A DNA stretch of 64,000 nucleotides. Origin: Megalonaias nervosa (taxonomy: Eukaryota > Mollusca > Bivalvia > Unionida > Unionidae). Positions within the stretch are counted from its first letter, which is position 1. Each line of letters starts with the position of its first letter. Shown here in pieces: positions 33,286 through 44,224 of this stretch. Below the pieces are notes generated by a model, which had not been told where the DNA came from, ran no database searches, and was given only the letters and a program-made list of their open reading frames with translations. A program made the translations under genes and the position numbers. The stretch covers positions 1 to 64,000 of the forward strand of contig JAECUM010096224.1 in the NCBI GenBank assembly GCA_016617855.1. Direction: 5' to 3'.

Positions 33286-33322
33286 GTATCGACAGCAATG
33301 GGCCAAATGCATTTCCCATTAG
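33286..33322 (+). other. Possible alternative last exon of RNF2
   Basis: A pyrimidine-rich stretch and TTACAG at 33280-33285 precede a segment that, joined to a donor at 31858 (GAGAA|GTGAGC), stays in frame and adds YRQQWAKCISH before TAG at 33320-33322. The joined tail would replace only the final stop. Splice signals are good, but no family match supports the peptide. Confidence 0.3.
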
Positions 33323-34519
33323 CTGAAGATAATTGCCCCTGTGTATTGATTGTAAAGAGGGCAAATTCAGCAACGCATGCTACATGTGTTCACAATGGTT
33401 TTGGGTAAAATTGGTTAGTGTCGCAGTCAAGCATTGGATCTGGGCAAATGAGAGAGCTAATAAAAGCACTTTCAAGGGATGCAGATGCCATCAATATTGC
33501 TGCTGCTTCCACCTTCTTCACTAATTTTCTTACTGAAATTTTGGCAGGCAGTAAGGTTGTTCATTCAGAAGAAAATTTGGCAGTCTCTGCCATCATGGAT
33601 TTTTCACATAACTTCACATCTGTCATCTCTCTTGTTTCCAGAACCAGAACATGTCATCCTGTGATAACCTATACCAGCATGCAATGGTGGCCCAGCTGGA
33701 CCAGCTCTGGATATTCCATCATTGGCTTCCAGGATTAGGTATGGTGATCTGCTTTCCCAGCATATCTAGTCAACACTGCCACAGCCTTAACATTCCATCA
33801 CAGCACAGGCTACCATGCCAGTACTTATTTGCTACAGCAGCCCAGTTTAACCATTGCTTGACATTTCATTTCCTCATACATACCCAAGTACTGGATATGG
33901 TGATCACTCCATTGACATCCGGTACCAGACTGATGCACCAAAATTCAGCTAGCCATTTACCACGGTTCCAGCTCCAGCATAATATGCCATCTGCCACAGA
34001 AACTAGGTTTCTTGATTTGTCGTCGTAATATACCCAGCCCTGGACAGTGTCCAGCATTCAGTCATGCCAGGTCCAGTTCTGCCTGTCATCGAAGCCCAGC
34101 ATAACCAGCACTGGATTTGTTGAACCATTCACCCACAGTAATGGAGTCCTGGATATATTGCAGAGTGGCATTGGAAGGTTCATTGCTGAACATGGCTACA
34201 TCATGATCATGTACTAGTTATGACAAATCACATTTGTCAGACATCTGGTACCATCTTCAGATCTATGGTGAAGGCCTAGAGTTCACCTTGATCTAGCAGG
34301 AATCAACTCCCCACCTCATTTACTATCCCCAATACTGAACATCACTACCTTAACCATCACTACTTTTATGGTAAGTTTGAATTTCTTACCACCCCATTCT
34401 TACAAGTTTGAATAAACATGCTCACAAGTACCATCTTCCTTTCTCAATTCAGTATCCAGATAAGACCCAGCCTTCATTGCCTCAACTAAAGTATTTTTTG
34501 TACCTCTACCACATTTTGG

Positions 34520-34762
34520 GAACCCGGGCAACCAAGTGGTCTAAGGTGCTCACCTCTAGAGATCACTGACATCTCGCCTCTGTCAGTGTGGGTTCAGGTA
34601 ATGGCTTGGCCAATGTGGATATGTGAGAAAGCTTGCAAGTAGCTTCCCATGTGTCAGTGGTTCTTCTCTGGGTTTCCTGGGTTTTTCTTCCACCAGATAT
34701 ACTGGCCGCCATGTATTGCCTCTTATGTGCTGAAAAATGGCATTAAATCCACAAAACCAGTC
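34520..34762 (+). mobile_element. tRNA-derived SINE, family A
   Basis: Head 'ggcaaccaagtggtctaagg', middle 'gtgagaaagcttgcaagtag', 'tactggccgccatgtattgc' and end 'cattaaatccacaaaacc' match the copy at 18824. No target duplication was seen. Confidence 0.8.
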
Positions 34763-35227
34763 TACTGTCGTCTGCTCTGTCATTAGCTCCACATAATTCC
34801 TGTCAGTCTCTTTAAATAAAAACAGCTTTTCCACTCGTGTGGAGTTGCTGACATCTTGTATTGCCTCAAAAGTCAACTTTAATGATGAGCATCAACAGAT
34901 CTATCTTTTCATAATGACAACAACATACATCCAGATTAAGCTGGATTTGTGTCAGACACATGCTGGTCATTTAGGCAAGTGGAAAATCTTTTAGTACTTT
35001 TGTTGCTTAAACAGGCAGAAATACATGGAGAATACCCTTGTTAGCTTGGGAGGGCTGGATTTGTGATGCAGTGAATGCACTTACAATAAATATATATTAT
35101 GATCAGGTAGGTATCATTAAAGAAACATTTTACTTCAAAAATTGGTTCTTTATATGTTTGATAGGGTTAAAGCTGTTTGAAATAGTAGATGGAACCTGAA
35201 TAGTCTTTTATTTTTTTATTTGTATTA

Positions 35228-35415
35228 AGGTTGTTCCAATAAAATATACTAGGAACCCAGGGAAGGCACTTTTAATGTGGAGTAGTCACTCATAAATGCA
35301 ATTTAGAACTTTGTATAATTTTCATACGAACTCCATGAGTAATTTGAGTACCCTTACTTATATTTTTTAAAAAGTGCCTTCCCTGGGTACCATATATGTT
35401 TAAATTGAATAGCCC
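35228..35415. mobile_element. Harbinger-like MITE, copy 1
   Basis: A 188-bp palindromic element with terminal inverted repeats of over 40 bp (aggttgttccaataaaatat; the inverse lies at the right end) and internal 'cccagggaaggcac' on both sides. TTA flanks it at 35225-35227 and 35416-35418. The 3-bp TTA duplication and GGG(C/T)TGTTCC ends are typical of PIF/Harbinger MITEs. A sister copy lies at 57107. Confidence 0.85.
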
Positions 35416-35418
35416 TTA

Positions 35419-36529
35419 CTAAAGAACACAGAAAAATTGACAACATATCGATTGAAAATGAAGAAGAAATTTTAAAATGAATAAGAGAAGAAAGGCCTTA
35501 AAAAATATGTATTTGCTTGTTTTATTTCCTTGTCATAGTTTTGCATGCAAAATCACAGTTAAATGTTTACCCATGGCCATATGTCTAGAGATGCCATTCT
35601 GGATTTTGCAGAATTATTATGTACAACTTTTATTGAAAATTCTGTTTTCTAAATTATGTTGACATAATTCCAGAAAATCAGAATTTTGTAAGATAAAATT
35701 TCGAACATGAGCTTTCTATGTGGATACAGTTAGGATGAAAAGTACTTTGGCACTAGTATGATAGACTGATATATAGAATTTGGTTTCTTGATGGGAAAAA
35801 AAAATACCTAACAAGAAACCAGTTGAATGTGCTGTAAATAGTGAAAAATGGCATCAGAGATGTATAGAAAAGAAAGATGCAGATAATTTGTGAGGTAGAT
35901 TTTATGTTTTGATAATTTGTCTGAAAACTAATGTTTATGGTTATTGTTTTGGTCAAATATGTTGAAGGAATTTGAGGTTCTGGAATTGAGGAATGGGTGT
36001 GTCATGTGGACCTCAGTTGTTACAGACTGTGTTCATATATGTGTAGGCACATAGGAAGATGCAATATGACTGAATAGAAGTTTGTTATTTTAAAAGAAAT
36101 GTATCATTCCAGATAAGCTGCCAGAATTTTTAAAAATTGATGCTAGAGTCACTGATAAGCAATGCTTATTGGCTATGGTCTCTGCAAGTCTATGAGGACC
36201 AACTGTGGTGGTTGTTGTAGAGCTTGAAAATCTACTTTAGAAAAGGCCATGGGGAAAAAAAATCACTGCCATTTAAACTTAAACCCACAACCATAAGCTT
36301 CAAAGCTAATCTGTTTCATTTGCTGATCCACTTGGCCTTAGATGATTACACCTAATGAGGCAACATTTATGTACAGTTTATGTGGAGGCAGTTGATGCAC
36401 ATATCTTATACCTATTTGAATGTATTGTTATGTTTATGTTGAGATTGACTTTGTCTGCAAAAGTGAATAATTGTAAATTGTCTGTGAGCAAGATTTGTTA
36501 AAGGCTAAAATGCTTGCAGAGGTTTCTAA
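35419..36529. other. Intergenic AT-rich DNA, nothing recognised
   Basis: No open frame with coding character, tandem structure or known repeat head was seen in this stretch. Confidence 0.4.
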
Positions 36530-37150
36530 GTTTGAAGACATTACTATTTCTGTCTCACCTGAGTAAGCAAGGTGAAAAATATTAGTCACTTTCAACCACA
36601 CCTGCAGTATCATTAACAGTGTCTTGCATTAAAGTATTTGAAAGTCACATTTACCAGCTGCTGCATTCAAACAAAGCTCCTTGATAATATCATTATAGGT
36701 CTAAAGTTTCTGCTGTGATATCCTCAAAGTTTCTGTCTTGCCAGTGTTTCCTCCATGAGCATTATGATGAACTATGTTAACGTTTTGATTAAGATTTTTG
36801 AAAGTCGTCTGTCTTCTTGATCAATGACTGCATTTAATTGAAACTTGAGGATAACATTACTCTGGATCTAAAGTTTATTTGCTGATATGCTAAGAGTTCT
36901 GGTCTTGCTTGTCTTGCCTTTTTGAGCAAAAGGCATGTTTCAGTGTTTCATTGATTTAAATAATGTTTAAGTTTTATGTTCCAATTTGTTGAAGTTACAT
37001 GTCTTCAACATTAGGTGCTGTATTCTGTTGAAAATTTATGATGATATTATTTTAGATCTAAAGTTTATATGCTTCTATGTGGGGAGTTCCTATCTTGCCT
37101 GTGTTGCAGACCTAAACATTATAGTCAATAGTAATAAAGTTTTGTGTGCA
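36530..37150 (+). repeat. Degenerate tandem repeat, about 170-190 bp unit
   Basis: The block 'tctaaagttt' followed by 'tgctgatat' and 'gtcttgcc' recurs at about 36699, 36868 and 37057, with a weaker copy near 36530. Units are separated by AT-rich spacer with a shared 'gaaagtc' word. Divergence is high, indicating an old array. Confidence 0.5.
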
Positions 37151-37389
37151 AGTTCATGAAGGTCAAATTCAGAAGTTACACTAACAAGGATGTGTTTTCA
37201 AGTGAAACACTGGGCTTTGTGAACAATTTGTGTTTGAGTATCCTAAGTTAGTTGGAAGAAAGAAATAGCAGTTTTTCACTGGTGTGAACAGCTTGTTAAG
37301 ATTTGGTTTATGTTTTTAGGCCATGCTTTGATTGAGGGCCTGACATGCAGGCCCCAGACAGAATGTTTTTTAGGTCTACTGGTAATGGA

Positions 37390-38035
37390 CCAGAAGAGCT
37401 TATGAGATGGTCTGTTGTCCATCCATCCATTCATCCAAGTTTGTTATCATAACTAAACTTAAACTACTTGGAGGATTGCCTTGAAACTCCACACACACAT
37501 TCATCCCATGGTCTAATTGGTCCAAAATGAAAATAATACCACTCGGGCAGCCACAGTGGCCATCTTGAATTCTTATTGATACATCTTCTATATGGATGAC
37601 CACAAAGAATTCTTAGGATGTCTGGTTGGTCCTAAATGAAAGTAGTGCTGATATGATGTTCACTATTGCCGTAAAAGTGGCCATCTTGAAAATCTTGTTA
37701 TTGCTATTCCCCTTGAAGGGAAAGCATATTGCCATTGTGCTTCCACCAAAAGACTTCTCATGGTGTACTAAATAGAAATGGTGCCAATCTGAAATCAAAT
37801 ATGGCCATGATGGCATCGATCTTGAAATCTTTTTATTGTTGATTCTCTAAAATGGAAAGTCATATCAATATGGGGTTTCCACCAGAAACCTTCTTATGAT
37901 GCCTTGTTAATCCTAAATGAAAATGGTGCCAAGTTGACATCAAATATATCCACCACAGCATCAAATTTGGAAATGTTGATATTGCTGAAGAATATTGTAG
38001 TTTCAACACTTGGCAGTTAAAAGAAAGACAGGGTA
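37390..38035 (+). repeat. Dispersed mollusc-type repeat (family D), several internal units
   Basis: Begins 'gatggtctgttgtccatcca', then 'ctacttggaggattgccttg', 'acacacattcatcccatgg', and two or three rounds of 'gtcctaaatgaaaatggtgc' plus 'gccatcttgaaaat'. Units of about 130-150 bp repeat in tandem. Related blocks lie at 19505, 39150 and 58735. Confidence 0.75.
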
Positions 38036-39149
38036 TTGTCTTGATCTCTGGAAATTTTTTTCAGCCAGTAGAGCATCAGTCTCTTCGAGAAACTTGTTGT
38101 TCCCTACATCTTTGTGCTTTTACATTCCTCTTGTGCCCTTATTTTTTCAGCTGAAAAGTAGGTGTGGTTATTGTCTCTTAAATTGTTAATTGATGTGCTG
38201 TTTCAGAAACATTTGCTTGTAACTTGAAGTGCAGAATATAAAGTGTTTAGACTGCAGGTTGTATTAATACTAGTAGTTGGTAAAGTACACTTGTATCAGG
38301 TAGGGTCAACCTTTTTTCGTGCTCTCATTTTTTAAAAAATATCCATTGCTTTAAGGGAAAATTGAAACTTATTCCTTTAAATTGCTCCACTAAGACTATA
38401 TCTTCAAGATCTGGTGTTTTGGTGTTATATTTTATAAGTTGGTACAATAAATTGTATATTGCCTTTTGAAGAAGTCTTGCAATTAAAAAAAATTGAAAAG
38501 GTCACTATTAGGTCATTCAAAAGCAACTTTAAATTGCGAGTTCTTCAGGAAGCTTGCATAAATTTGTTCATTATTAATGTGTAGTTTTCTTTGCAAAGAT
38601 AACAAAATTTTGTGTGTCTAAATCAAACAGTGAAGTCTTTTCTCTAGAGCAAAACTTGGTGAGTTAAATGAGTGAATGTCGGGTGCTTGTGTTGTATTCA
38701 TGGTATGCAGTTCATACATTTACATGAACACACTCATTCACACACTTGATTATAATTTGATGCTGTGAATATATCAGTACCTTTAAAAAAATGACTAATA
38801 CTGCCAAGAGCAGGTCATGTGTGGTACATTTAGTACTATGGTTTTATATAAAGAATATGAATTGTATATATATTCCTTCTGTTCATAATTCATGTTCATG
38901 AAGCTATTCATGTACCAAAATAAATTACCTAAAAAATGTGTTTGTTGTTTTTCTACTACTTTTTTTCATTAGTAATGATCTGTATAATGGGCATTTTGGC
39001 ATATAACATATAGTGGATTATTTTTATCGTTCACCATGGATATAAATTTAGCCATTTTTTTCTGAAAGAGTAGTTTCAGATTTTGCTATTTATCTTTTAG
39101 TGATTGCAGACATAATGCAGTTTTTATTGCTCTGCTGGTTATAGATTAG
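38036..39149. other. Intergenic AT-rich DNA, nothing recognised
   Basis: No convincing frame or repeat was seen; AATAAA-like words occur, without a gene to attach them to. Confidence 0.4.
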
Positions 39150-39390
39150 AAAAATTTATGGGATGGTCTGTTGTCCTTCTTCCAACATCCATCCATTAAC
39201 TCTAGTTTGTTATTTCTACCCTAAGCTATTTCAGGGATTGCCATAATGTTTACACACACATTTGTGTCAAGGTCTTGTTGGTCCTAAATGAAAATATTCC
39301 TGCTCAGACATCCAATATGACCACCACAGCAGCCATCTTGAAACCATTGTTAACACTACTCTTCCTGAATGGTATTATCACATATGCAGG
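39150..39390 (+). repeat. Dispersed mollusc-type repeat (family D), short copy
   Basis: Shows 'gggatggtctgttgtcc', 'ttgttggtcctaaatgaaaa' and 'gcagccatcttgaaacc', the same order as in the copy at 37390. Confidence 0.7.
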
Positions 39391-39570
39391 TAGAAGAGCA
39401 CATGGCATGAAAAACACTTAATATTGTCAACAGCAATACCTTTATCCCTGGTTAGTGGAATAGTGGAAAGTGAACTTAGTAACATTTCCTGTGATGGTTG
39501 TGGTGACCAGTCATGAACAATTTGTTGTTTGTTTTTGTTTTAAGGGACTGATTTGCATATATATTTCTCA

Positions 39571-39945
39571 AACCTCTTGATAGATTCTTCTCATACTCTG
39601 CATGAATTATTTTGAAGCTAAGAAAATTAATTTTATTACATGCTTGCTTGCCTTTCTTACCCAGATGATGGTTTTTTTGTTTGCTCATGTCTCTTTAATC
39701 CTTTGTTGGATTTTCTTTATACATAGGTTGAATACTTGTGATGCTAAGACAATTCATTCTACAACATGCTTTTTCTCCATTGATCTCGAAGTCAGGGTCA
39801 CAATCAAAGTTTTCTGTTTGCTTAACCTCTTGATGGATTTTCTTCATACTTTGGATAAATGATTATGAAGCTAGCACAGTTCACTCTGACATGCTTGCTG
39901 AACCTTTTTGACCTTGAGGTCAGTGTCACATATTGTATAACAATG
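39571..39945 (+). repeat. Three tandem units of about 128 bp
   Basis: A unit with 'cctcttgatggattttcttc', 'atgaagcta' and 'acatgcttgct' begins near 39571, 39698 and 39826. The last two also share 'ctcgaagtcagggtcac'-type ends. Copies are clearly diverged. Confidence 0.6.
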
Positions 39946-42052
39946 TCTAAATTGTGGGCTCATTGTGTAGGTCACAGCCGTATTGTTAGTCAATTTATGT
40001 ACCAGTACCAAAGATTGGTGTACCCAAGAAGGAAAACACATTCATTTTAGATGCTGTAATAATTATTGAATTTTTAAAATGCATGCTGGGAATGGAGACT
40101 GATAAAGTATTCTCTTTCAATGAAATAGAAAGCTGTAATTTTGAAGTTTTGCAGAATTATCCAACATTTGGTGACCCGTATTTTAGCAGAAAATAAATTA
40201 TGTCTCCTCCGCCCCAATCTCCCAAGAGTGGGGGACATATTAACTTTGTGCTATCTGTGGTGTGTCCTTCCATCTATCACAGTTTATTGTAAGCAAATTA
40301 GTTCAAATACTATGTTGCTACACCAATCCAAACATATTAGATGTGTTGAGTAAATCCCAGGGTAGATCTCAGATTTCAACAACATAAATCTTTAGCTATG
40401 AATTAAGAGTCCAGCTTAAATTTCAAACAATGATTTTCTGGATTTTGAATTTAAATGTCAAGACCAAAGCACTTAAGTGAAAATCTCATTAGATGGATGG
40501 TCACCAAGATGGATGGTCATGTCAGAAATCATTAAAAACTCTGAGGCTCATTGATACAGCATTCAGCTGCAAGAAAGAACAGAAACTCACCTTAGTGGTC
40601 TAAAGCATTCACTTTTACCAATCAATTGGTCAATTGATGTGAAGAGTCCAGGCCAGATGGATGCATGGATGGACAGACTGACAGACATGACTGATAAAAT
40701 TATACTAATAGACTGTTTTAGTGGCAAAGAAGTTTTAGAAATGTAGCTGTCACTGATTGAAATAACAAAGTGCAATCCTTTCAAAACTAGGAGCCCCCAA
40801 CCAAGATTAATGGTGTTCAGTGACATTGGTATTTGACAAAAAGAAAACAACAATCTATCAAGATCAATGCAATTGAATTTGGTCAGAAATTTTATATAAA
40901 AAGACCCTTATATTTAGGGTCCTAATTTTGGTCTTCTTTCCTAAGATTGAAACAGTTTGGTCAATTTAAGGAGCATACAGAAAGCTTTTGTTATACAAAA
41001 ACTTGATATCAGTTTAACTTTAGTCCAAATAATGGAGAGGATAAAATCTTGGACCAAAGTTGCACATGCTAGTGCTAAATCATGCTAACAAGGTTTTTGT
41101 CACAACAGTGTAATACAGTACCAAAAACTTTTAAAATGTTTAAAAACATGAGTACCTTGAAGGGATTGACAGTCTTCTTTATAAAATAATTAACGGAATT
41201 CAAGATAAGACCATTTCTTTTTTAGGTACTGAGAACTGAAACCATCTCTGACAGGTTTGATCAATAAGAAGAGTTTCAAACCATATTTGTTGTAAGATCA
41301 ACACCATTTTCATTTGGGTCCAACTAGACATCATTAGATGCCTTTTGCTGAGAACCCAATATGAATAGCAGCATTCATCCAGTACAAGTATTGATAACAA
41401 GATTTTAAAGTTTTCAAGGTGGCTGCCATTGTGGCCATGTTGGATGTCATATCAGAACCATCTCATTTAGGATGAACTAAACATTGGTCTGATCCCAACA
41501 AGACTCCCCAAAGAGCTGAAGAAATTACCTAAATCTAGAGTATGCCTACATAAAAAGTGCAACTGATGGTGTAAGAAAGTGTTACTATCGCAATTGTAGA
41601 TTCTTATTGAATGTTGATTCAAACTTTTGCAGATTGTTCCATGTTAGGTTGTGTCCAAAGTCAGCAGTGGATATCATATGTGGTACAATGTGACTTGTGA
41701 TCCTTTTCAAGTTGTACTTGATATTCACAAAGGAAGTAGTTAAATCAGCCATGCTAGACACCAGCTCATTACTCTCTGCCATACTGAATGATGGAATAGT
41801 AGTGAAATTTAAATTCTGACACTGAAAATAGTTTTTTTGTGATTTTAAAATGTCACTTATATTTGTGAAAAGTATGAAAATAAAGTTGATAAAGAATGAG
41901 AAAAATTACTGCACAATTTTTTTTAGCTGCTATCTTGGTTAATCATTTACTTGAAATCAATCCTTTAAATGTATTTCTGCCATATGTTTGAGGTCCCAGA
42001 TTCTGGTAAATTTTAAAAACTTTAATATCTTCTCAAAACCCTTTGATCAGTT
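39946..42052. other. Intergenic DNA with repeat relics
   Basis: Contains a 'gagtgggggacatattaact' block near 40222 typical of another dispersed repeat, a short SINE A head relic near 40592-40625 ('tagtggtctaaagcattcac'), and an inverted piece of family D near 41405-41470. No gene was seen. Confidence 0.4.
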
Positions 42053-42480
42053 ATGAGCAGATTTGAGAGATGGCATTTTGGGCATCAAAATGAATAGGGT
42101 ATGAGAAATAGCATTTTGAGGATCAAAATCAACTGGGTATGAGAAAGAGCATTTTGGGCATCAAAGCCAATCAGATATGAGAAACAGCATTTTAAGCATC
42201 AAAACCAATCAGGTATGAGAAATAGTATTTTGAGAATCAAAAACAATCAGGTATGATAAATAGCATTTTGGGTATCAAAATCAATCAGGTATGAGAAACA
42301 GCAGTTTGGGCATCAAAGCCAATCAGGTATGAGAAATATGAAGCATTTTGAGCTTCAAAACCAACCAAATATGAGAATAGCATTTTGGGCATCAAAACCA
42401 ACTAGGTATGAGAAATAGTATTTTGAGCATCAAAAACAATCAGATATGAGAAATAGCATTTTGGGCATCAAAAGTAGGTA
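42053..42480 (+). repeat. Minisatellite, 11 imperfect units of about 38 bp
   Basis: The unit is close to 'atgagaaatagcattttggg' followed by 'catcaaaaccaatcaggt'. Eleven copies can be counted; copy 1 is longer and copy 8 carries a small insertion. Stops occur in all frames, so it is non-coding. Confidence 0.92.
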
Positions 42481-42826
42481 CACATTTAAAAGATCAAATA
42501 TAAAATATAGCCACCTTTGCAAAACTTTTTACAACTTTTACCAGTTGTAACCAGTTTCAATAAAATTTGACACCTTTCTTGTTAGATAGTTATGGTAAGT
42601 TTTAAATGAATAAAGTTTTTTGTCAGTGTTTATGTGAAGCAAATGTTTGTCCATATCAGAAAGATTTTACTTAACTTCATGTGGCATTGCAATGAGATTT
42701 CCCAGCATTCTGGAGATGGTGATTATTTTGACACTGAGCTGACCATAGTGTAAGCAATTACTCAGCTGGAAAATATATGATAGAAAATGAATAATAATAA
42801 ATGATTAAACACATAATACATGTAGC

Positions 42827-43085
42827 CAGTGCCAGGTTACCCATTAAGCACATGCTTAGGGCACCAGAAAAATTAAAATTCATTGTTGATGATAAATTTA
42901 ATGAATTATATATGACAGCTTCAATCTGCATGTATGAGTATTTCAATTAGGAATGATGGTGACACTCGTATATTCCCACCTTTTTGGCTTTTAATATTGT
43001 TTTTTGGAGTTTCACATTTGTAGGGGGGGGGGGTACCATAATATTTTCAGTGCTTAGGGCCCTGGAAAGCCTTAACCTGGCACTG
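42827..43085. mobile_element. hAT-type MITE with 8-bp target duplication
   Basis: A 259-bp element with ends CAGTGCCAGGTTAC and, inverted, TAACCTGGCACTG, plus subterminal 'catgcttagggcacca' and 'cagtgcttagggccctgg'. CATGTAGC (42819-42826) and CATGTACC (43086-43093) flank it, an 8-bp target duplication with one mismatch, as expected for hAT transposons. It has no coding capacity. Confidence 0.85.
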
Positions 43086-43269
43086 CATGTACCAATACAT
43101 GCACATTATGATCATTTGACCTTAACCTGGCACTGCATGTACCAATACATGCACATTATGATCATTTGACCTTAACCTGGCACTGCATGTACCAATACAT
43201 GCACATTATGATCATTTGACCTTAACCTGGCACTGCATGTACCAATACATGCACATTATGATCATTTGA
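43070..43269 (+). repeat. 50-bp minisatellite containing the MITE right end
   Basis: Four units of exactly 50 bp start at 43070, 43120, 43170 and 43220. Each begins 'ccttaacctggcactg', the last bases of the hAT-like MITE, followed by the target site 'catgtacc' and 'atgatcatttga'. The units are virtually identical, so the amplification is recent and came after the MITE insertion. Confidence 0.95.
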
Positions 43270-44207
43270 TCATTAACAGAACAGTAGATATTTGGAAAAT
43301 GTACTGGTAAAAGAAGAGGTATTCAAAACTTTTTATTAAGTTCTATGTATAAATAGTGAACTGGAAATTTCATTGTATAGCCATGGTAGAAAACTACATA
43401 TCATAGCATAATGGGTGTCCATTACCTTTCCTTAAGTGTTTCCACTGCATTTGGATTGAAGAGATGACACTTTTTTCTTTTCTATTGTTTTCTTTCTTTC
43501 TTTTTTAAGGCATAATTATACATTTAATTAGATCATTTGTTTACACAGGGGCTCAAGTCATTTTACTAACGGGGAGGGGGGGCTGGAGTTATACATTTAA
43601 CTGATTTTTCAACAAGCAATATGCCATCTATAAATCACCATATTACCTAAATGTTTGATATTTTGTTTGCCAAAATTGGTCCCAGCTGGTAATAAAAAGT
43701 GAGAAAAAAATTAGTCTATTATTATCATTATTTTATATATACCACTTGAATATTAAATATTTTAAATTATTCTGGATTAAAATAATGATTTTGATGCTTG
43801 TTATTAGCTTTTAAATAATTAAAATTTTCATCAACCATCTATTTTAGTCAAGTTAATGGAGTATGGATGTATATTGAAAGAGAATCTCATTTAGCTGAGC
43901 TCTACAGATGACATTCCATTGAAAGATTATCATCTGTTGGATTAGACTACAATTTGTTGTGCCTAATCTGAATTAATTCATATTAGAGCATGTTGACCAA
44001 TTCATATTGGACTTTAATCTTTAACCCCAGTTTTATACACCTTGTATACAATAAGAAAATTATGTGTTTCGCGTTTTTGTAAAATTTGTAATTTGGGTAG
44101 ATTGATTGGTGAACCGTATTATGTCAAAAAGAGCTGCGATAATCGATATTACCCACTGAACCGGAATGTTAGCCGAAATCTTAGACTTGATCATGTGACT
44201 GGTCAAA
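43270..44207. other. Intergenic DNA and probable VPS35L promoter/5' UTR
   Basis: AT-rich until about 44060, where CpG words appear (tttcgcgtttttg, gctgcgataatcga, aaccggaatg). The last 100-150 bases before the VPS35L start are the likely promoter and 5' UTR; no defined element was recognised. Confidence 0.4.
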
Positions 44208-44224
44208 ATGGCTGCCTATGAATG
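44208..44224 (+). CDS. VPS35L: VPS35L exon 1, 17-nt coding part with start codon
   Basis: ATGGCTGCCTATGAATG is followed by donor GTAAAC at 44225. It encodes MAAYE plus two bases that join the first G of exon 2 to give Trp. Human VPS35L also starts with five residues and Trp, and ATG sits in context aaaATGG. The exon is too short for any frame search and was found through phase and homology. Confidence 0.85.

Larger units (their letters stand above)
31993..35227. other. RNF2 3' flank and intergenic DNA
   Basis: AT-rich at first. From about 33640 to 34350 it is rich in the words 'ccagc' and 'ctggatat', a degenerate repeat without clear period. A 106-codon plus frame at 33418-33738 has no recognised domain and is not accepted. 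One SINE lies at 34520. Confidence 0.4.

Noticed and set aside
33418..33738. 106-codon plus-strand frame downstream of RNF2
   Set aside because: No family match, no neighbour in frame, surrounded by degenerate repeat words; likely chance.
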